From assembly GCF_947502995.1 (NCBI RefSeq), contig NZ_CANNBW010000005.1:124001-188000 (forward strand): DNA of 64,000 nucleotides, written 5' to 3'. Positions 28,607-37,122 of the stretch are shown here, in pieces. The notes beneath the pieces are model-generated. The model had not been told where the DNA came from. It searched no databases and saw only the letters and a list, made by a program, of their open reading frames with translations. Position 1 is the first letter of the stretch, and each line of letters starts with the position of its first letter. The DNA is from an uncultured Tenacibaculum sp. GTDB lineage: Bacteria > Bacteroidota > Bacteroidia > Flavobacteriales > Flavobacteriaceae. Both the position numbers and the translations under genes were made by a program.

Positions 28607-29929
28607 TTATTTTCCTATTCTAAAATATTCAAATCCCTTTTCCTCTAAGTTATAGGCCATATACTGATTTCTTCCATCAAATATAATTGGCTGATTTAAT
28701 TCTTTTTTTATCTCCTCAAAATCAGGAGATCTAAACTCCTTCCATTCAGTTAATAAGATTAAAGATTCTGCTTCATTTAAAACATCATATTTTCTTTGAA
28801 AATATTCTACATTCTCTATTCCTTTTAGGTAAAAATGTCGTGCTTCGTCCATAGCTTTTGGGTCATAAGCTTTTACTTTAGCTCCTCTACTAACTAATTC
28901 TTTAATTATATAAATCGATGGAGCTTCACGCATATCATCAGTCCCAGGCTTAAAAGAAAGCCCCCATATAGCAAATGTTTTCCCCGTTAAATCTTCTCCG
29001 TGACGCTTTACTATTTTTTCAGCTATAACAAATTTTTGCCTATTATTAACTTCCTCAACAGATTCTATAAGTTGAGCTTTATAATTATGCTCTTCTGCTA
29101 TCTTCTTTAAAGCTTTTACATCTTTTGGAAAACAAGAACCTCCGTAACCACAACCTGGATAAATGAAACTATATCCAATTCTAGCGTCAGAACCAATTCC
29201 TAATCTTACATTATCTACGTCTGCTCCTACTCTTTCACAAATATTAGCTATTTCATTCATAAATGAAATCTTAGTCGCTAACATAGCATTGGCTGCATAC
29301 TTAGTCATTTCAGCAGAGCGAACATCCATAGTTACAAAACGATCATGCGTTCTAAAGAAAGGACTATATAACTCTTTCATTTTTTTAAAAGCTATATCTG
29401 ATTGAGCTCCTATAACAACTCTATCTGGTTTCATAAAATCATTAATCGCATCCCCTTCTTTTAAGAACTCTGGATTTGAAACGACATCAAAACTTATATC
29501 TAAACCTCTTTTATCTAACTCTTTTGCTATTGTTTCTTTTACTTTATCAGCAGTTCCTACAGGCACTGTAGATTTATCTACAACAATTAGAGATTTTGTC
29601 ATTTTCTCTCCAATTTCTCTTGCTACAGACAACACATACTGTAAATCTGCTGAACCATCATCTCCCATAGGTGTACCTACAGCTATAAAAACTACTTCAG
29701 CATCTTTAATTGATTCTTCGAGATTTGTAGTAAAGAAGAGTGTCTTTTTTTCTACATTTTTAAGAACCATTTTTTCCAAACCTGGTTCATAAATTGGAAT
29801 TATTCCTTCGTGAAGTTTATTTATTTTATCTTGGTCTATATCTACACAGGTAACTTTATTACCCATTTCTGAAAAACAAGTTCCAGACACTAGTCCTACA
29901 TAACCTGTTCCAATTACAGCAATATTCAT
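28607..29929 (-). CDS. ugd: UDP-glucose 6-dehydrogenase
   Basis: Ugd oxidises UDP-glucose to UDP-glucuronate in two NAD-dependent steps. The 440-residue protein has IAVIGTGYVGLVSGTCFSEMG, a VGTPMGDDGSADLQYV substrate loop, NPEFLKEGDAINDFMKPDR, and the catalytic Cys in YPGCGYGGSCFPKDVKAL. The C-terminal domain contains GLSFKPGTDDMREAPS. It is the first of two nucleotide-sugar dehydrogenases in the cluster. It lies 3 bp after the cytidylyltransferase gene. Confidence 0.95.
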   Translation of the reverse strand: MNIAVIGTGYVGLVSGTCFSEMGNKVTCVDIDQDKINKLHEGIIPIYEPGLEKMVLKNVEKKTLFFTTNLEESIKDAEVVFIAVGTPMGDDGSADLQYVLSVAREIGEKMTKSLIVVDKSTVPVGTADKVKETIAKELDKRGLDISFDVVSNPEFLKEGDAINDFMKPDRVVIGAQSDIAFKKMKELYSPFFRTHDRFVTMDVRSAEMTKYAANAMLATKISFMNEIANICERVGADVDNVRLGIGSDARIGYSFIYPGCGYGGSCFPKDVKALKKIAEEHNYKAQLIESVEEVNNRQKFVIAEKIVKRHGEDLTGKTFAIWGLSFKPGTDDMREAPSIYIIKELVSRGAKVKAYDPKAMDEARHFYLKGIENVEYFQRKYDVLNEAESLILLTEWKEFRSPDFEEIKKELNQPIIFDGRNQYMAYNLEEKGFEYFRIGK

Positions 29930-29932
29930 ATA

Positions 29933-30364
29933 TTATTTATCCTTATCTTTTAAACTCTCTTTCTCAGCTACTTCCTTTCTTAAACCACTACTTGAAAAGC
30001 GATGTTCTCGTTTATTAAAATATAACTTGATTCCTTTTTTCTCACAATAATCTCTTCCAGTAAACATTTTGCTAGCATATTCATCCCCTATAATTCGAAC
30101 ATCTATATGAAATGAACGTAAGACATCCTCTAGATCTTGCTCAGTAGCATAAGGAACTATCTCATCGACGTATTTACATCCTTTAAGTTGAATATATCGT
30201 TCTACTACAGATTGTACTGGTTTGTTTTTTTCTGGCCTATCTAATGTAGGATCAGTTTGGAGTCCACAGATTAAGTAATCGCATTGACGTTTAGCTTCTT
30301 CTAACATTTTTATATGACCTGCATGAAGCAAATCAAATGCACTAAAGGTTATACCTACTTTCAT
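29933..30364 (-). CDS. Cytidylyltransferase-like protein (glycerol-3-phosphate cytidylyltransferase family)
   Basis: The 143-residue nucleotidyltransferase has the HxGH motif in FSAFDLLHAGHIKMLEEAKR (residues 7-26), LICGLQTDPTLDRPEKNKP, and a late HRFSSSGLRKEV that stands where the RTxGISTT loop sits in TagD. This family activates glycerol-3-phosphate or similar phosphates with CTP. No CDP-glycerol transferase or teichoic-acid-like gene is visible here, so the product made is unknown. A TAnnTTTG element lies just upstream, and a 102-bp gap separates it from the upstream dehydrogenase. Confidence 0.8.
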   Translation of the reverse strand: MKVGITFSAFDLLHAGHIKMLEEAKRQCDYLICGLQTDPTLDRPEKNKPVQSVVERYIQLKGCKYVDEIVPYATEQDLEDVLRSFHIDVRIIGDEYASKMFTGRDYCEKKGIKLYFNKREHRFSSSGLRKEVAEKESLKDKDK

Positions 30365-30386
30365 AATTTCTGTTTCTTTTAATGAA

Positions 30387-30394
30387 CAAATATA
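30387..30394 (-). promoter_or_regulatory. Candidate internal promoter (-7 element) in the polysaccharide cluster
   Basis: On the minus strand this reads TATATTTG, an exact TAnnTTTG match 22 bp before the ATG of the cytidylyltransferase gene. It lies in the largest gap (102 bp) of an otherwise tightly packed operon. A TTG is present only 30 bp upstream, longer than usual. Confidence 0.4.
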
Positions 30395-30466
30395 TTAAGT
30401 TAATTTATTTTGAAAAGCCTTTTTCAATTTTATTAACGATTAATTGACCTATTCATAATTAATTAT

Positions 30467-31750
30467 CTATAGTGTTTTATCTTTTTGACTTGTTTTTAAA
30501 CTGTTTTTAACATCATAAACAACAGCTTTATTTTTCTTTAAAACTTCAAAATCTATATTCATAAACTCCTTATGGGCTACAGTTAAAACTATAGCATCAT
30601 ATTTCTCTTTGGGTAATTTTTGTACTGATTTCAATCCATATTCAACAAACACTTCTTCTTCATTTGCCCAAGGATCATAAATATCCACATTCAACCCATA
30701 ATCTTTTAAAGCATGTACAACATCAACTACTCTAGTGTTTCTTACATCTGGACAGTTCTCTTTAAATGTTACACCTAAAATTAAAACTTTAGCATCTTTA
30801 ATCCTAAGATCATTTCCTATCATTAATTTGATAACTTCAGAGGCTACATATTCCCCCATACTATCATTTAACCTTCTTCCTGCTAAAATAATTTCAGGAT
30901 GATATCCAAACTCTTGAGCTTTTTGAGCTAAATAATACGGATCGACACCAATACAATGTCCCCCTACCAAACCTGGTTTAAATGGCAAAAAATTCCATTT
31001 AGTCCCTGCAGCCTCTAAGACATCATGAGTATTTATCCCCATTAAATTAAATATCTTGGCTAATTCATTAACAAAAGCAATATTTATATCTCTTTGAGAA
31101 TTCTCTATAACCTTTGCTGCTTCAGCTACTTTAATTGTTGGAGCTAAATGTGTTCCTGCAGAAATCACTGACTTGTAAAGATCATCCACTACTTTTCCTA
31201 TTTCAGGAGTTGAACCAGAAGTAACTTTTAATATCTTATCTACCGTATGTAATTTATCACCCGGGTTTATTCTTTCTGGTGAATATCCCACAAAGAAATC
31301 TTTATTGAATTTCATACCAGAAACTTTCTCTAAAACAGGTACACAATCCTCCTCAGTAGCTCCTGGATAGACTGTAGATTCATAAATTACTATATCGTCT
31401 TTCTTTAAAACTTCACCAACTGTTTCACTAGCTTTAATCAAAGGTGTTAAAACTGGACGATTATTTTTATCTGTTGGTGTAGGAACTGTAACCACAAAAA
31501 TGGTACAATCTTTTAAGTCGTTTATATTAAAAGAACAATACAGACCATTTGAATTAGTATTTTCATCAACTATAACAGAATTCAACACTTCGTTATCGAC
31601 TTCTAAAGTTGAATCCACACCCGATTTTAATTCCGCTATTCTTTCTTTATTTATATCAAATCCAACAACTGAATATTTAGTAGCGAATAACCTAGCTAAA
31701 GGCAAACCTACATATCCTAATCCTATAATTCCTATTTTTGGTTGACTCAT
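30467..31750 (-). CDS. UDP-N-acetylhexosamine 6-dehydrogenase (TviB/WbpO-like)
   Basis: The 427-residue protein starts with IGIIGLGYVGLPLARLFATK. It has FVVTVPTPTDKNNRPVLTPL, ESTVYPGATEEDCVPVLE, GYSPERINPGDKLHTV and the catalytic Cys in GLVGGHCIGVDPYYLAQKAQ. The YSPERINPGD motif and LxPL loop mark the group that oxidises UDP-GalNAc or UDP-GlcNAc rather than UDP-glucose. The following WbpP/TviC-like epimerase points to UDP-GalNAcA. The WlbA/WlbB-like genes point instead to UDP-GlcNAcA as a precursor of a diamino uronic acid. Both may be served. Confidence 0.9.
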   Translation of the reverse strand: MSQPKIGIIGLGYVGLPLARLFATKYSVVGFDINKERIAELKSGVDSTLEVDNEVLNSVIVDENTNSNGLYCSFNINDLKDCTIFVVTVPTPTDKNNRPVLTPLIKASETVGEVLKKDDIVIYESTVYPGATEEDCVPVLEKVSGMKFNKDFFVGYSPERINPGDKLHTVDKILKVTSGSTPEIGKVVDDLYKSVISAGTHLAPTIKVAEAAKVIENSQRDINIAFVNELAKIFNLMGINTHDVLEAAGTKWNFLPFKPGLVGGHCIGVDPYYLAQKAQEFGYHPEIILAGRRLNDSMGEYVASEVIKLMIGNDLRIKDAKVLILGVTFKENCPDVRNTRVVDVVHALKDYGLNVDIYDPWANEEEVFVEYGLKSVQKLPKEKYDAIVLTVAHKEFMNIDFEVLKKNKAVVYDVKNSLKTSQKDKTL

Positions 31751-31754
31751 TACT

Positions 31755-32747
31755 TTATAAATTTTCCCAATACCATTTTACAGATTCTTTTAACCCCTCT
31801 TGAAGCGAGAACTTTGGATCATAACCTAACAACTCTCGACCTTTATCTATATTCGCCAAAGAATGAGGGATATCTCCCTGCCTATTAGGACCATGTTTTA
31901 CTTCTACATTCTCGATTGACTTATCAAAAACTGACAAATACTCTTTTAAATACCCTACTAGATCAAGTAATGTATTCCTCTCTCCAAAAGCTACATTATA
32001 AACTGTATTTACAGCTTCTTGTTTATTTGAAACTAGAGATAAAAGATTTGCTTCTATAACGTTATCAATATAAGTAAAATCTCTAGAGTAAGAACCATCC
32101 CCATTAATAACAGGAGATTCATTATCCATCAATAATTTAACAAACTTAGGTATTACAGCAGCATAAGCTCCATTAGGATCTTGTCTTCTTCCGAAGACAT
32201 TAAAATACCTTAAACCAATAGTTTCTATACCATATGTTTTTGAAAAAACATCAGCATACAATTCATTCACATATTTTGTGATCGCATAAGGAGATAATGG
32301 TTTACCTATTTTATCTTCAACTTTAGGTAAAGCTTCAGAGTCACCATAAGTGGATGAACTAGCCGCATAAACAAAACGCTTAACACCTGCATCCCTAGAA
32401 GCCACTAACATATTTAAAAAACCCCCTACATTTACATCATTAGAAGTAATAGGATCTTTTATCGATCTTGGAACCGAACCTAAAGCCGCTTGATGCAAAA
32501 CATAATCGACTCCTTTTACAGCTTTATTACAATCTTCTAAATTTCTAATATCTCCTTCTATGAGCGTAAATTTAGTATGGCTTAATAAGTGCTCTATATT
32601 ACTTTTTTTACCTGTTGCAAAATTATCTAGACAAACTACTTCGTTATCTAATTCAATAAGTTTATCACACAAGTTAGAACCTATAAAACCTGCTCCACCA
32701 GTAACTAATATTTTTTTATTTTGAATTGTACTTGAATTTATTTCCAA
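31755..32747 (-). CDS. UDP-GlcNAc 4-epimerase-like SDR (WbpP/TviC family)
   Basis: The 330-residue extended SDR has KILVTGGAGFIGSNLCDKL, VCLDNFATGKKSNIEHLL, HQAALGSVPRSIKDP, AASSSTYGDSEALPK, YAITKYVNELYADVF (YxxxK) and GLRYFNVFGRRQDPNGAYAAVIP. The last motif is typical of WbpP/TviC enzymes, which interconvert UDP-GlcNAc(A) and UDP-GalNAc(A). It is 4 bp upstream of the TviB-like dehydrogenase, reproducing the common epimerase-dehydrogenase pair of capsule clusters. Confidence 0.9.
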   Translation of the reverse strand: MEINSSTIQNKKILVTGGAGFIGSNLCDKLIELDNEVVCLDNFATGKKSNIEHLLSHTKFTLIEGDIRNLEDCNKAVKGVDYVLHQAALGSVPRSIKDPITSNDVNVGGFLNMLVASRDAGVKRFVYAASSSTYGDSEALPKVEDKIGKPLSPYAITKYVNELYADVFSKTYGIETIGLRYFNVFGRRQDPNGAYAAVIPKFVKLLMDNESPVINGDGSYSRDFTYIDNVIEANLLSLVSNKQEAVNTVYNVAFGERNTLLDLVGYLKEYLSVFDKSIENVEVKHGPNRQGDIPHSLANIDKGRELLGYDPKFSLQEGLKESVKWYWENL

Positions 32748-32769
32748 AACTATATTAATTTAATTCTCT

Positions 32770-33708
32770 TTATTTACACAAATAAGGATGTTTAAATCCT
32801 TTATTTATAATTTTCGTATTTCTGATATTATAAACGGTTTCTATTGAAGCTCTAGCTTCTTGCAAAGAAAACCCTCTCCCTCTTAAAATCTCCTGATATG
32901 TTTTAGTATGAAGATCTGTAAACCCATCACTAAACTCAAGCTCCTCTCCATCAACAACAATAGACCTATAAGTTCTCTTCCCTGTTGTAATGATTTCATT
33001 TGACAAATCACCTTCATCAATAGATAAAAACCATCTTACCCTTGCATTTTCGAGTTCCAAGTAACCACTAGCTTTATTAAACTCTCTTAAATACACATGG
33101 CTTTCTTGCTCTTTACCAAAAATCCAAGTTAACATATCAAAAAAATGTATTCCGATGTTGGTAATTATTCCTCCTGATTTACTTTCATCTCCTTTCCAGG
33201 AAATTCCATACCAATTTCCTCTAGAAGTTATATAAGTTAGATCTATTTCGTATTTACTCGTCTTTTTTTGATTTATAATTTTATTCTTAAGTGCTATTAC
33301 ACTAGAATGCAATCTTAATTGTAAAACAGCATTAATACTATTCTCTCCCTCAGCCTCAATAGCCTCTAAAGCGTCAATATTCCATGGATTTAACACTAAA
33401 GGTTTTTCACATATAGCATCAGCCCCTCTTCTCAAAGCCATTCTAATATGCGAATCATGAAGATAATTCGGAGTACATACACTCACATAATCTAATTGAA
33501 CGTTTTCTTGTCTCTTTAATCTTTCTATATAACGATCAAACCTTTCAAACTCAACAAAAAAATTTGATTTAGGAAAATAACTATCTAAAATACCAACACT
33601 ATCATTTTTATCTAATGACGCTACTAGATTATTTCCTGTATCTTTAATTGCTCTTAAATGCCTTTCTGCAATATAACCAGCAACACCTATAACTGCAAAG
33701 TTTTTCAT
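32770..33708 (-). CDS. WlbA/WbpB-like UDP-N-acetylglucosaminuronate 3-dehydrogenase (Gfo/Idh/MocA)
   Basis: The 312-residue oxidoreductase has FAVIGVAGYIAERHLRAIK, a Rossmann start, then YVSVCTPNYLHDSHIRMAL and the dinucleotide-binding EKPLVLNPWNID with the conserved Lys. The C-terminal half carries SRGNWYGISWKGDESKSGG and GIHFFDMLTWIFG. These motifs are those of WlbA/WbpB, which oxidises C3 of UDP-GlcNAcA before amination. It is 20 bp after the WlbB/WbpD-like gene. The partner aminotransferase (WbpE/WlbC) is not adjacent. Confidence 0.9.
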   Translation of the reverse strand: MKNFAVIGVAGYIAERHLRAIKDTGNNLVASLDKNDSVGILDSYFPKSNFFVEFERFDRYIERLKRQENVQLDYVSVCTPNYLHDSHIRMALRRGADAICEKPLVLNPWNIDALEAIEAEGENSINAVLQLRLHSSVIALKNKIINQKKTSKYEIDLTYITSRGNWYGISWKGDESKSGGIITNIGIHFFDMLTWIFGKEQESHVYLREFNKASGYLELENARVRWFLSIDEGDLSNEIITTGKRTYRSIVVDGEELEFSDGFTDLHTKTYQEILRGRGFSLQEARASIETVYNIRNTKIINKGFKHPYLCK

Positions 33709-33728
33709 TTAGCTTCTATTCGCAAACA

Positions 33729-34313
33729 TTAATTTACCTTCTCGACATTTTCATTAATCAATCTATACAATTGACCGCTTTCTTTACAAACAGCCAATCC
33801 CTCTTCATTAAATTCTAACTTATGACCGTATTCGCTTACCCAACCAATCTGATTCGAAGGATTACCAACCACCAACGCAAAAGGCTTTATATTTTTTGTC
33901 ACCACAGTTCCTGCCCCTACAAATGCATATTCTCCTATAGTATTCCCACAAATTATTGTTGCATTCGCACCAATTGTCGCTCCTTTCCTCACCAAAGTTT
34001 CTTTGAACTCTGATTTTCTATTTATTGCACTCCTTGGGTTAACTACATTGGTAAAAACCATAGAAGGGCCAAGAAAAACATCATCTTCACAAACAACTCC
34101 TGTATATATAGAAACGTTATTTTGAACTTTCACATTATTTCCTAGAATCACTTTTGGTGAAACAACTACATTTTGTCCTAAATTACAAAACTCTCCGATT
34201 TTACTATCAGACATAACATGTGAGAAATGCCAAATTTTAGTCCCCTTTCCTATCTGAGAACCCTGATCAATTACAGCAGTTTCGTGAGCAAAATAATCTA
34301 TTGAATTTTTCAA
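33729..34313 (-). CDS. WlbB/WbpD-like UDP-3-amino-GlcNAcA N-acetyltransferase
   Basis: The 194-residue left-handed beta-helix protein begins YFAHETAVIDQGSQIGKGTK, then IWHFSHVMSDSKIGEFCNLG, followed by regular hexapeptide coils and the insert VFTNVVNPRSAINRKSEF that is diagnostic of WbpD/WlbB. Late motifs are KGATIGANATIICGNTIG and VVGNPSNQIGWVSEYG. It would N-acetylate the 3-amino group in making UDP-2,3-diacetamido-2,3-dideoxyglucuronate. It is the first gene of the 22-gene cluster. Confidence 0.9.
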   Translation of the reverse strand: MKNSIDYFAHETAVIDQGSQIGKGTKIWHFSHVMSDSKIGEFCNLGQNVVVSPKVILGNNVKVQNNVSIYTGVVCEDDVFLGPSMVFTNVVNPRSAINRKSEFKETLVRKGATIGANATIICGNTIGEYAFVGAGTVVTKNIKPFALVVGNPSNQIGWVSEYGHKLEFNEEGLAVCKESGQLYRLINENVEKVN

Positions 34314-34341
34314 GAAAATTAAAACCGTTTGTTTGAATTAA

Positions 34342-34349
34342 CAAACCTA
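34342..34349 (-). promoter_or_regulatory. Candidate promoter of the polysaccharide cluster (-7 element)
   Basis: The minus strand reads TAGGTTTG, an exact TAnnTTTG match, 28 bp before the ATG of the first gene of the cluster and just past the tRNA terminator. No TTG at the canonical distance is seen. Confidence 0.4.
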
Positions 34350-34383
34350 CAAAAAGCATATTTAATTCAGGGTAAGAAAACAA

Positions 34384-34413
34384 AAAACCTCAATCTATAT
34401 AGATTGAGGTTTT
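34384..34413 (-). terminator. Terminator after the tRNA-Val pair
   Basis: A 30-nt perfect palindrome (arms AAAACCTCAATC and its complement around CTATATAG) lies 6 nt from the end of the second-transcribed tRNA. It is followed on the minus strand by T-rich sequence. Confidence 0.8.
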
Positions 34414-34418
34414 ACTTG

Positions 34419-34493
34419 TGGGCGAAGAGGGATTCGAACCCCCGACCCCTTGGGTGTAAACCAAGTGCTCTGAACCAACTGAGCTATTCGCCC
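34419..34493 (-). tRNA. tRNA-Val (anticodon UAC)
   Basis: The 75-nt minus-strand sequence folds into a full cloverleaf. It has a 7-bp acceptor stem GGGCGAA/TTCGCCC with discriminator A, D-stem GCTC/GAGC, anticodon stem CTTGG/CCAAG with loop TTTACAC (anticodon TAC), variable GGGTC, and a T-arm with TTCGAAT. CCA is not encoded. It is the distal member of a tandem pair. Confidence 0.96.
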
Positions 34494-34512
34494 TAATAAC
34501 TTTTAGGTTTTG

Positions 34513-34587
34513 TGGGCGCGAAGGGATTCGAACCCCTGACCCCTTGGGTGTAAACCAAGTGCTCTGAACCAACTGAGCTACGCGCCC
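34513..34587 (-). tRNA. tRNA-Val (anticodon UAC), second copy
   Basis: This 75-nt copy has the same D-arm and anticodon arm as its neighbour (anticodon TAC). It differs by compensatory pairs in the acceptor stem (GGGCGCG/CGCGCCC) and in the T-stem. It is the promoter-proximal member; a 19-bp spacer separates the two genes. Confidence 0.96.
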
Positions 34588-34606
34588 TAAATCGTTATTG
34601 CGGGTG

Positions 34607-34636
34607 CAAATATAACACTGTTTTTCATAATAGCAA
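34607..34636 (-). promoter_or_regulatory. Promoter of the tRNA-Val operon
   Basis: On the minus strand TTG (34634-34636) is followed after 19 bp by TATATTTG (34607-34614), matching the flavobacterial promoter consensus exactly. The first tRNA begins 19 nt further on. Confidence 0.75.
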
Positions 34637-34656
34637 TGTTTTTTTTCATTTTTTTA

Positions 34657-35868
34657 CTATAAAATTTCTGCCACAGTAAAAGTACTTCCACCTACATATA
34701 TCAAATCTTTAACTGAAGACAAAATAAGAGACTCATTGTAAGCACTTTGAACAGAATTAAAAACCTCCCCTTCTAAATTATATTTTTTCGCTTCTTCACT
34801 TAATTTTTTTTCTGAAAGTCCTCTTGGAATATTCGGTTTACAAAAATAATATGTTGCTTGAGTAGGAAACATTGGTAAAATCTCTTCTAAATTTTTATCT
34901 GAAACAACTCCTAAAACAATATGTAATGTTCCATAATCTTCTTCTTGGAGTTGTTTTAACACATATTGAAGACCTTCTTTATTATGTGCAGTATCACAAA
35001 TCACTTTTGGAGACTCTTGTAAAACCTGCCATCTTCCTTTTAGATTTGTGTTACAAACTACATTACTTAACCCTTTTTGTATATGTTCTTCATTTACTCT
35101 AAAACTAGAAAGTTTAGTAATTGCTGTAACTGCTGTTTTTATATTTTTCTTCTGATACGAACCTAGTAAATCGGTTTCAAAACTAATTCCTTTATTATCT
35201 GAAGCAAATACAATTTCAGAAGATAACTCTTGTACTTTATTGATAAAAACATTTTCTGTATCTTCATCTCGCTCTCCAATAACCACAGGAATTCCTTTTT
35301 TTATGATTCCTGCTTTCTCTACAGCTATTTTTTGAACAGTATCTCCTAAAATTTGCACATGATCTAATCCTATATTAGTTATTACAGAAACTTCAGGAGT
35401 TATAATATTTGTAGAATCTAAACGCCCACCTAGTCCAACTTCAACAACAGCAATATCAACATTTTCTTCAGAAAAATATTCGAAAGCCATTCCTACTGTC
35501 ATTTCAAAAAAAGACAATTGATTTTCTTCAAAAAAACTTTTGTTCTTTGTTATAAAATCAACAACATTATGTTCTTGAATCTCTTTCCCGTTAATTCTAA
35601 TTCTTTCAGTAAAACTTTTTAAATGAGGTGAAGTATATAATCCAACTTTATAACCCGCTTCCTGTAAAATTGAAGCAATCATGTGACTAGTAGATCCTTT
35701 TCCATTAGTTCCTCCTACATGAATCGACTTAAACTTATTTTCTGGATTACCTAAATGATTAGACAATTTAATAATGTTAGATAAATCTTCTTTATAGGCA
35801 GTTTTTCCCTGACTCTGATACATTGGTAATTGATTAAACATCCAATTTACCGTTTCTTCGTATGTCAT
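34657..35868 (-). CDS. folC: Bifunctional dihydrofolate/folylpolyglutamate synthase
   Basis: FolC joins glutamate to dihydropteroate and lengthens the folate polyglutamate tail. The 403-residue Mur-ligase-like protein has the P-loop HVGGTNGKGSTSHMIASIL near residues 50-68, then LYTSPHLKSFTERIRING, VVEVGLGGRLDSTNII, TNIGLDHVQILGDT and a C-terminal domain with CDTAHNKEGLQYVL. It is the last gene of the exbB-exbD-tonB-folC series, 12 bp after tonB. Confidence 0.95.
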   Translation of the reverse strand: MTYEETVNWMFNQLPMYQSQGKTAYKEDLSNIIKLSNHLGNPENKFKSIHVGGTNGKGSTSHMIASILQEAGYKVGLYTSPHLKSFTERIRINGKEIQEHNVVDFITKNKSFFEENQLSFFEMTVGMAFEYFSEENVDIAVVEVGLGGRLDSTNIITPEVSVITNIGLDHVQILGDTVQKIAVEKAGIIKKGIPVVIGERDEDTENVFINKVQELSSEIVFASDNKGISFETDLLGSYQKKNIKTAVTAITKLSSFRVNEEHIQKGLSNVVCNTNLKGRWQVLQESPKVICDTAHNKEGLQYVLKQLQEEDYGTLHIVLGVVSDKNLEEILPMFPTQATYYFCKPNIPRGLSEKKLSEEAKKYNLEGEVFNSVQSAYNESLILSSVKDLIYVGGSTFTVAEIL

Positions 35869-35880
35869 ATTAATTATAAA

Positions 35881-36729
35881 CTACTTTGATAATGAGAATT
35901 TGTAAATAATGGTTCCTCTTTGTTTATTTGGAGCATTCCCATCTGGGTTCCATTTTGTTTTTAACGCTGCTTCTTTAGCTGCTTTAAATAAACATGGGGC
36001 AGAATTAGTTGTTCCTCTTGCTCCAGGTGAAGCTTTGATTACACTTCCATCTTTATTAACTTCTATACTTACCACTACAGTACCTTCTTCTTCACAATCT
36101 GGTTTTTGCACGGGTTTAGACAAAGCTTTTCTTCCTGTTAAATTATAATTACCTCCAGAACCTCCTTCAGCTTCTCCATAATATTTATTAGAATCAGGAT
36201 CACCTTTTTTATCACCTTTTACTCCATTTTGAGCATCGTCTCCTTCTCCTTTTTTCACTTCTCCATCTGGTGAACTTCCTTTTAATAAACTATTTAAAGC
36301 ATCTTTTGCAGCTTTAGATGGTTTTGGCTTTGGCTTCTCTTTAGTTTTTTCTTCTTTAACCTCCTTAACTTCTTTAACAGGTTCCTTTTTTTCTTCATTT
36401 TTTTCTACAACAGGAACGTCTTCTTTAGTTGTATCATCTGTTATTACCTCTTCAGCGACTTCTTCTTTAGGTTGCTCTTCAACTTTTTCGATTTGCTCTT
36501 CAACCTCTTCCTCTTGAACTTCTTCAGTTTTAGGTTGCGTAGCTTTTACTTTTTGAACAGGCTCTCCACTTCCAACATTAGAATCTCCATAATTAATAGA
36601 CACTCCATATTCCACAGGAGGATCCATATAACACATACCAAAACCATACATCATTAGAAGTATTAATAGTAAAAGTATCGCTGTAATTATAGCTGACTTT
36701 CTTTTATGTATTGTATCAAATACTCGCAT
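35881..36729 (-). CDS. TonB family energy transducer
   Basis: The 282-residue protein has one transmembrane helix (about residues 13-33), then a long Glu/Lys/Pro-rich periplasmic spacer (about 60-150: PKTEEVQEEEVEEQIEKVEE) and a glycine-rich stretch. The C-terminal TonB-like domain reads GTVVVSIEVNKDGSVIKA, with KEAALKTKWNPD near the end. It would couple the proton gradient, via ExbB/ExbD, to outer membrane receptors. Two Cys residues flank the start and middle of the terminal domain, possibly a disulfide. It follows exbD with no gap. Confidence 0.88.
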   Translation of the reverse strand: MRVFDTIHKRKSAIITAILLLLILLMMYGFGMCYMDPPVEYGVSINYGDSNVGSGEPVQKVKATQPKTEEVQEEEVEEQIEKVEEQPKEEVAEEVITDDTTKEDVPVVEKNEEKKEPVKEVKEVKEEKTKEKPKPKPSKAAKDALNSLLKGSSPDGEVKKGEGDDAQNGVKGDKKGDPDSNKYYGEAEGGSGGNYNLTGRKALSKPVQKPDCEEEGTVVVSIEVNKDGSVIKASPGARGTTNSAPCLFKAAKEAALKTKWNPDGNAPNKQRGTIIYKFSLSK

Positions 36730-37122
36730 TTATCTTCCTTTAACAGCTAAGATCATCTTCAATTTATTCCTGTTTGCAATATCAATTACCTGCATTACAT
36801 TTTTATATGGAACATTTTGATCTCCTCTGATTACAACCGTTTTTTCTTTATTTACACCTACTTTATTTAACAATTCTTGTTCCAAACTGTTTGAAGAAAC
36901 TTTTGATTTATCTATATAAAAATCTGAATCTTTTGTAATAGTAACTGCTACTGAAGTTTGGTTTTCTGTTTTTCCACCTGCTTTTGGCAATAATACATCT
37001 ATAGCACTTACAGTTACTAATGTAGACGTTAACATAAAAAATATTAACAGTAGAAAAACTATGTCTGTCATAGAAGACATATTAAAGTTTGGGTTTACTT
37101 TATTTCTTCCTCTTAAATTCAT
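36730..37122 (-). CDS. exbD: ExbD/TolR family biopolymer transport protein
   Basis: The 130-residue protein has a short cytosolic N-terminus, MNLRGRNKVNPNFNMSSMTD, and one transmembrane helix IVFLLLIFFMLTSTLV. The Asp just before it (Asp26) is the conserved proton-carrying residue. A periplasmic domain follows with VVIRGDQNVPYKNVMQVIDI. It overlaps exbB by 1 bp. Confidence 0.92.
   Translation of the reverse strand: MNLRGRNKVNPNFNMSSMTDIVFLLLIFFMLTSTLVTVSAIDVLLPKAGGKTENQTSVAVTITKDSDFYIDKSKVSSNSLEQELLNKVGVNKEKTVVIRGDQNVPYKNVMQVIDIANRNKLKMILAVKGR

Noticed and set aside
34390..34572. An open reading frame of 60 codons on the minus strand over the tRNA pair
   Set aside because: It translates the tRNA sequences and their terminator; the repeated SVGSEHLVYTQGVG-like stretch is the tandem tRNA copy, not a protein repeat.
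34419..34587. tRNA-Val pair as an attachment site for an integrated polysaccharide island
   Set aside because: No integrase, no repeat of the tRNA 3' end near 14.1 kb, and no mobile genes were found; the location is probably just a neighbourhood.
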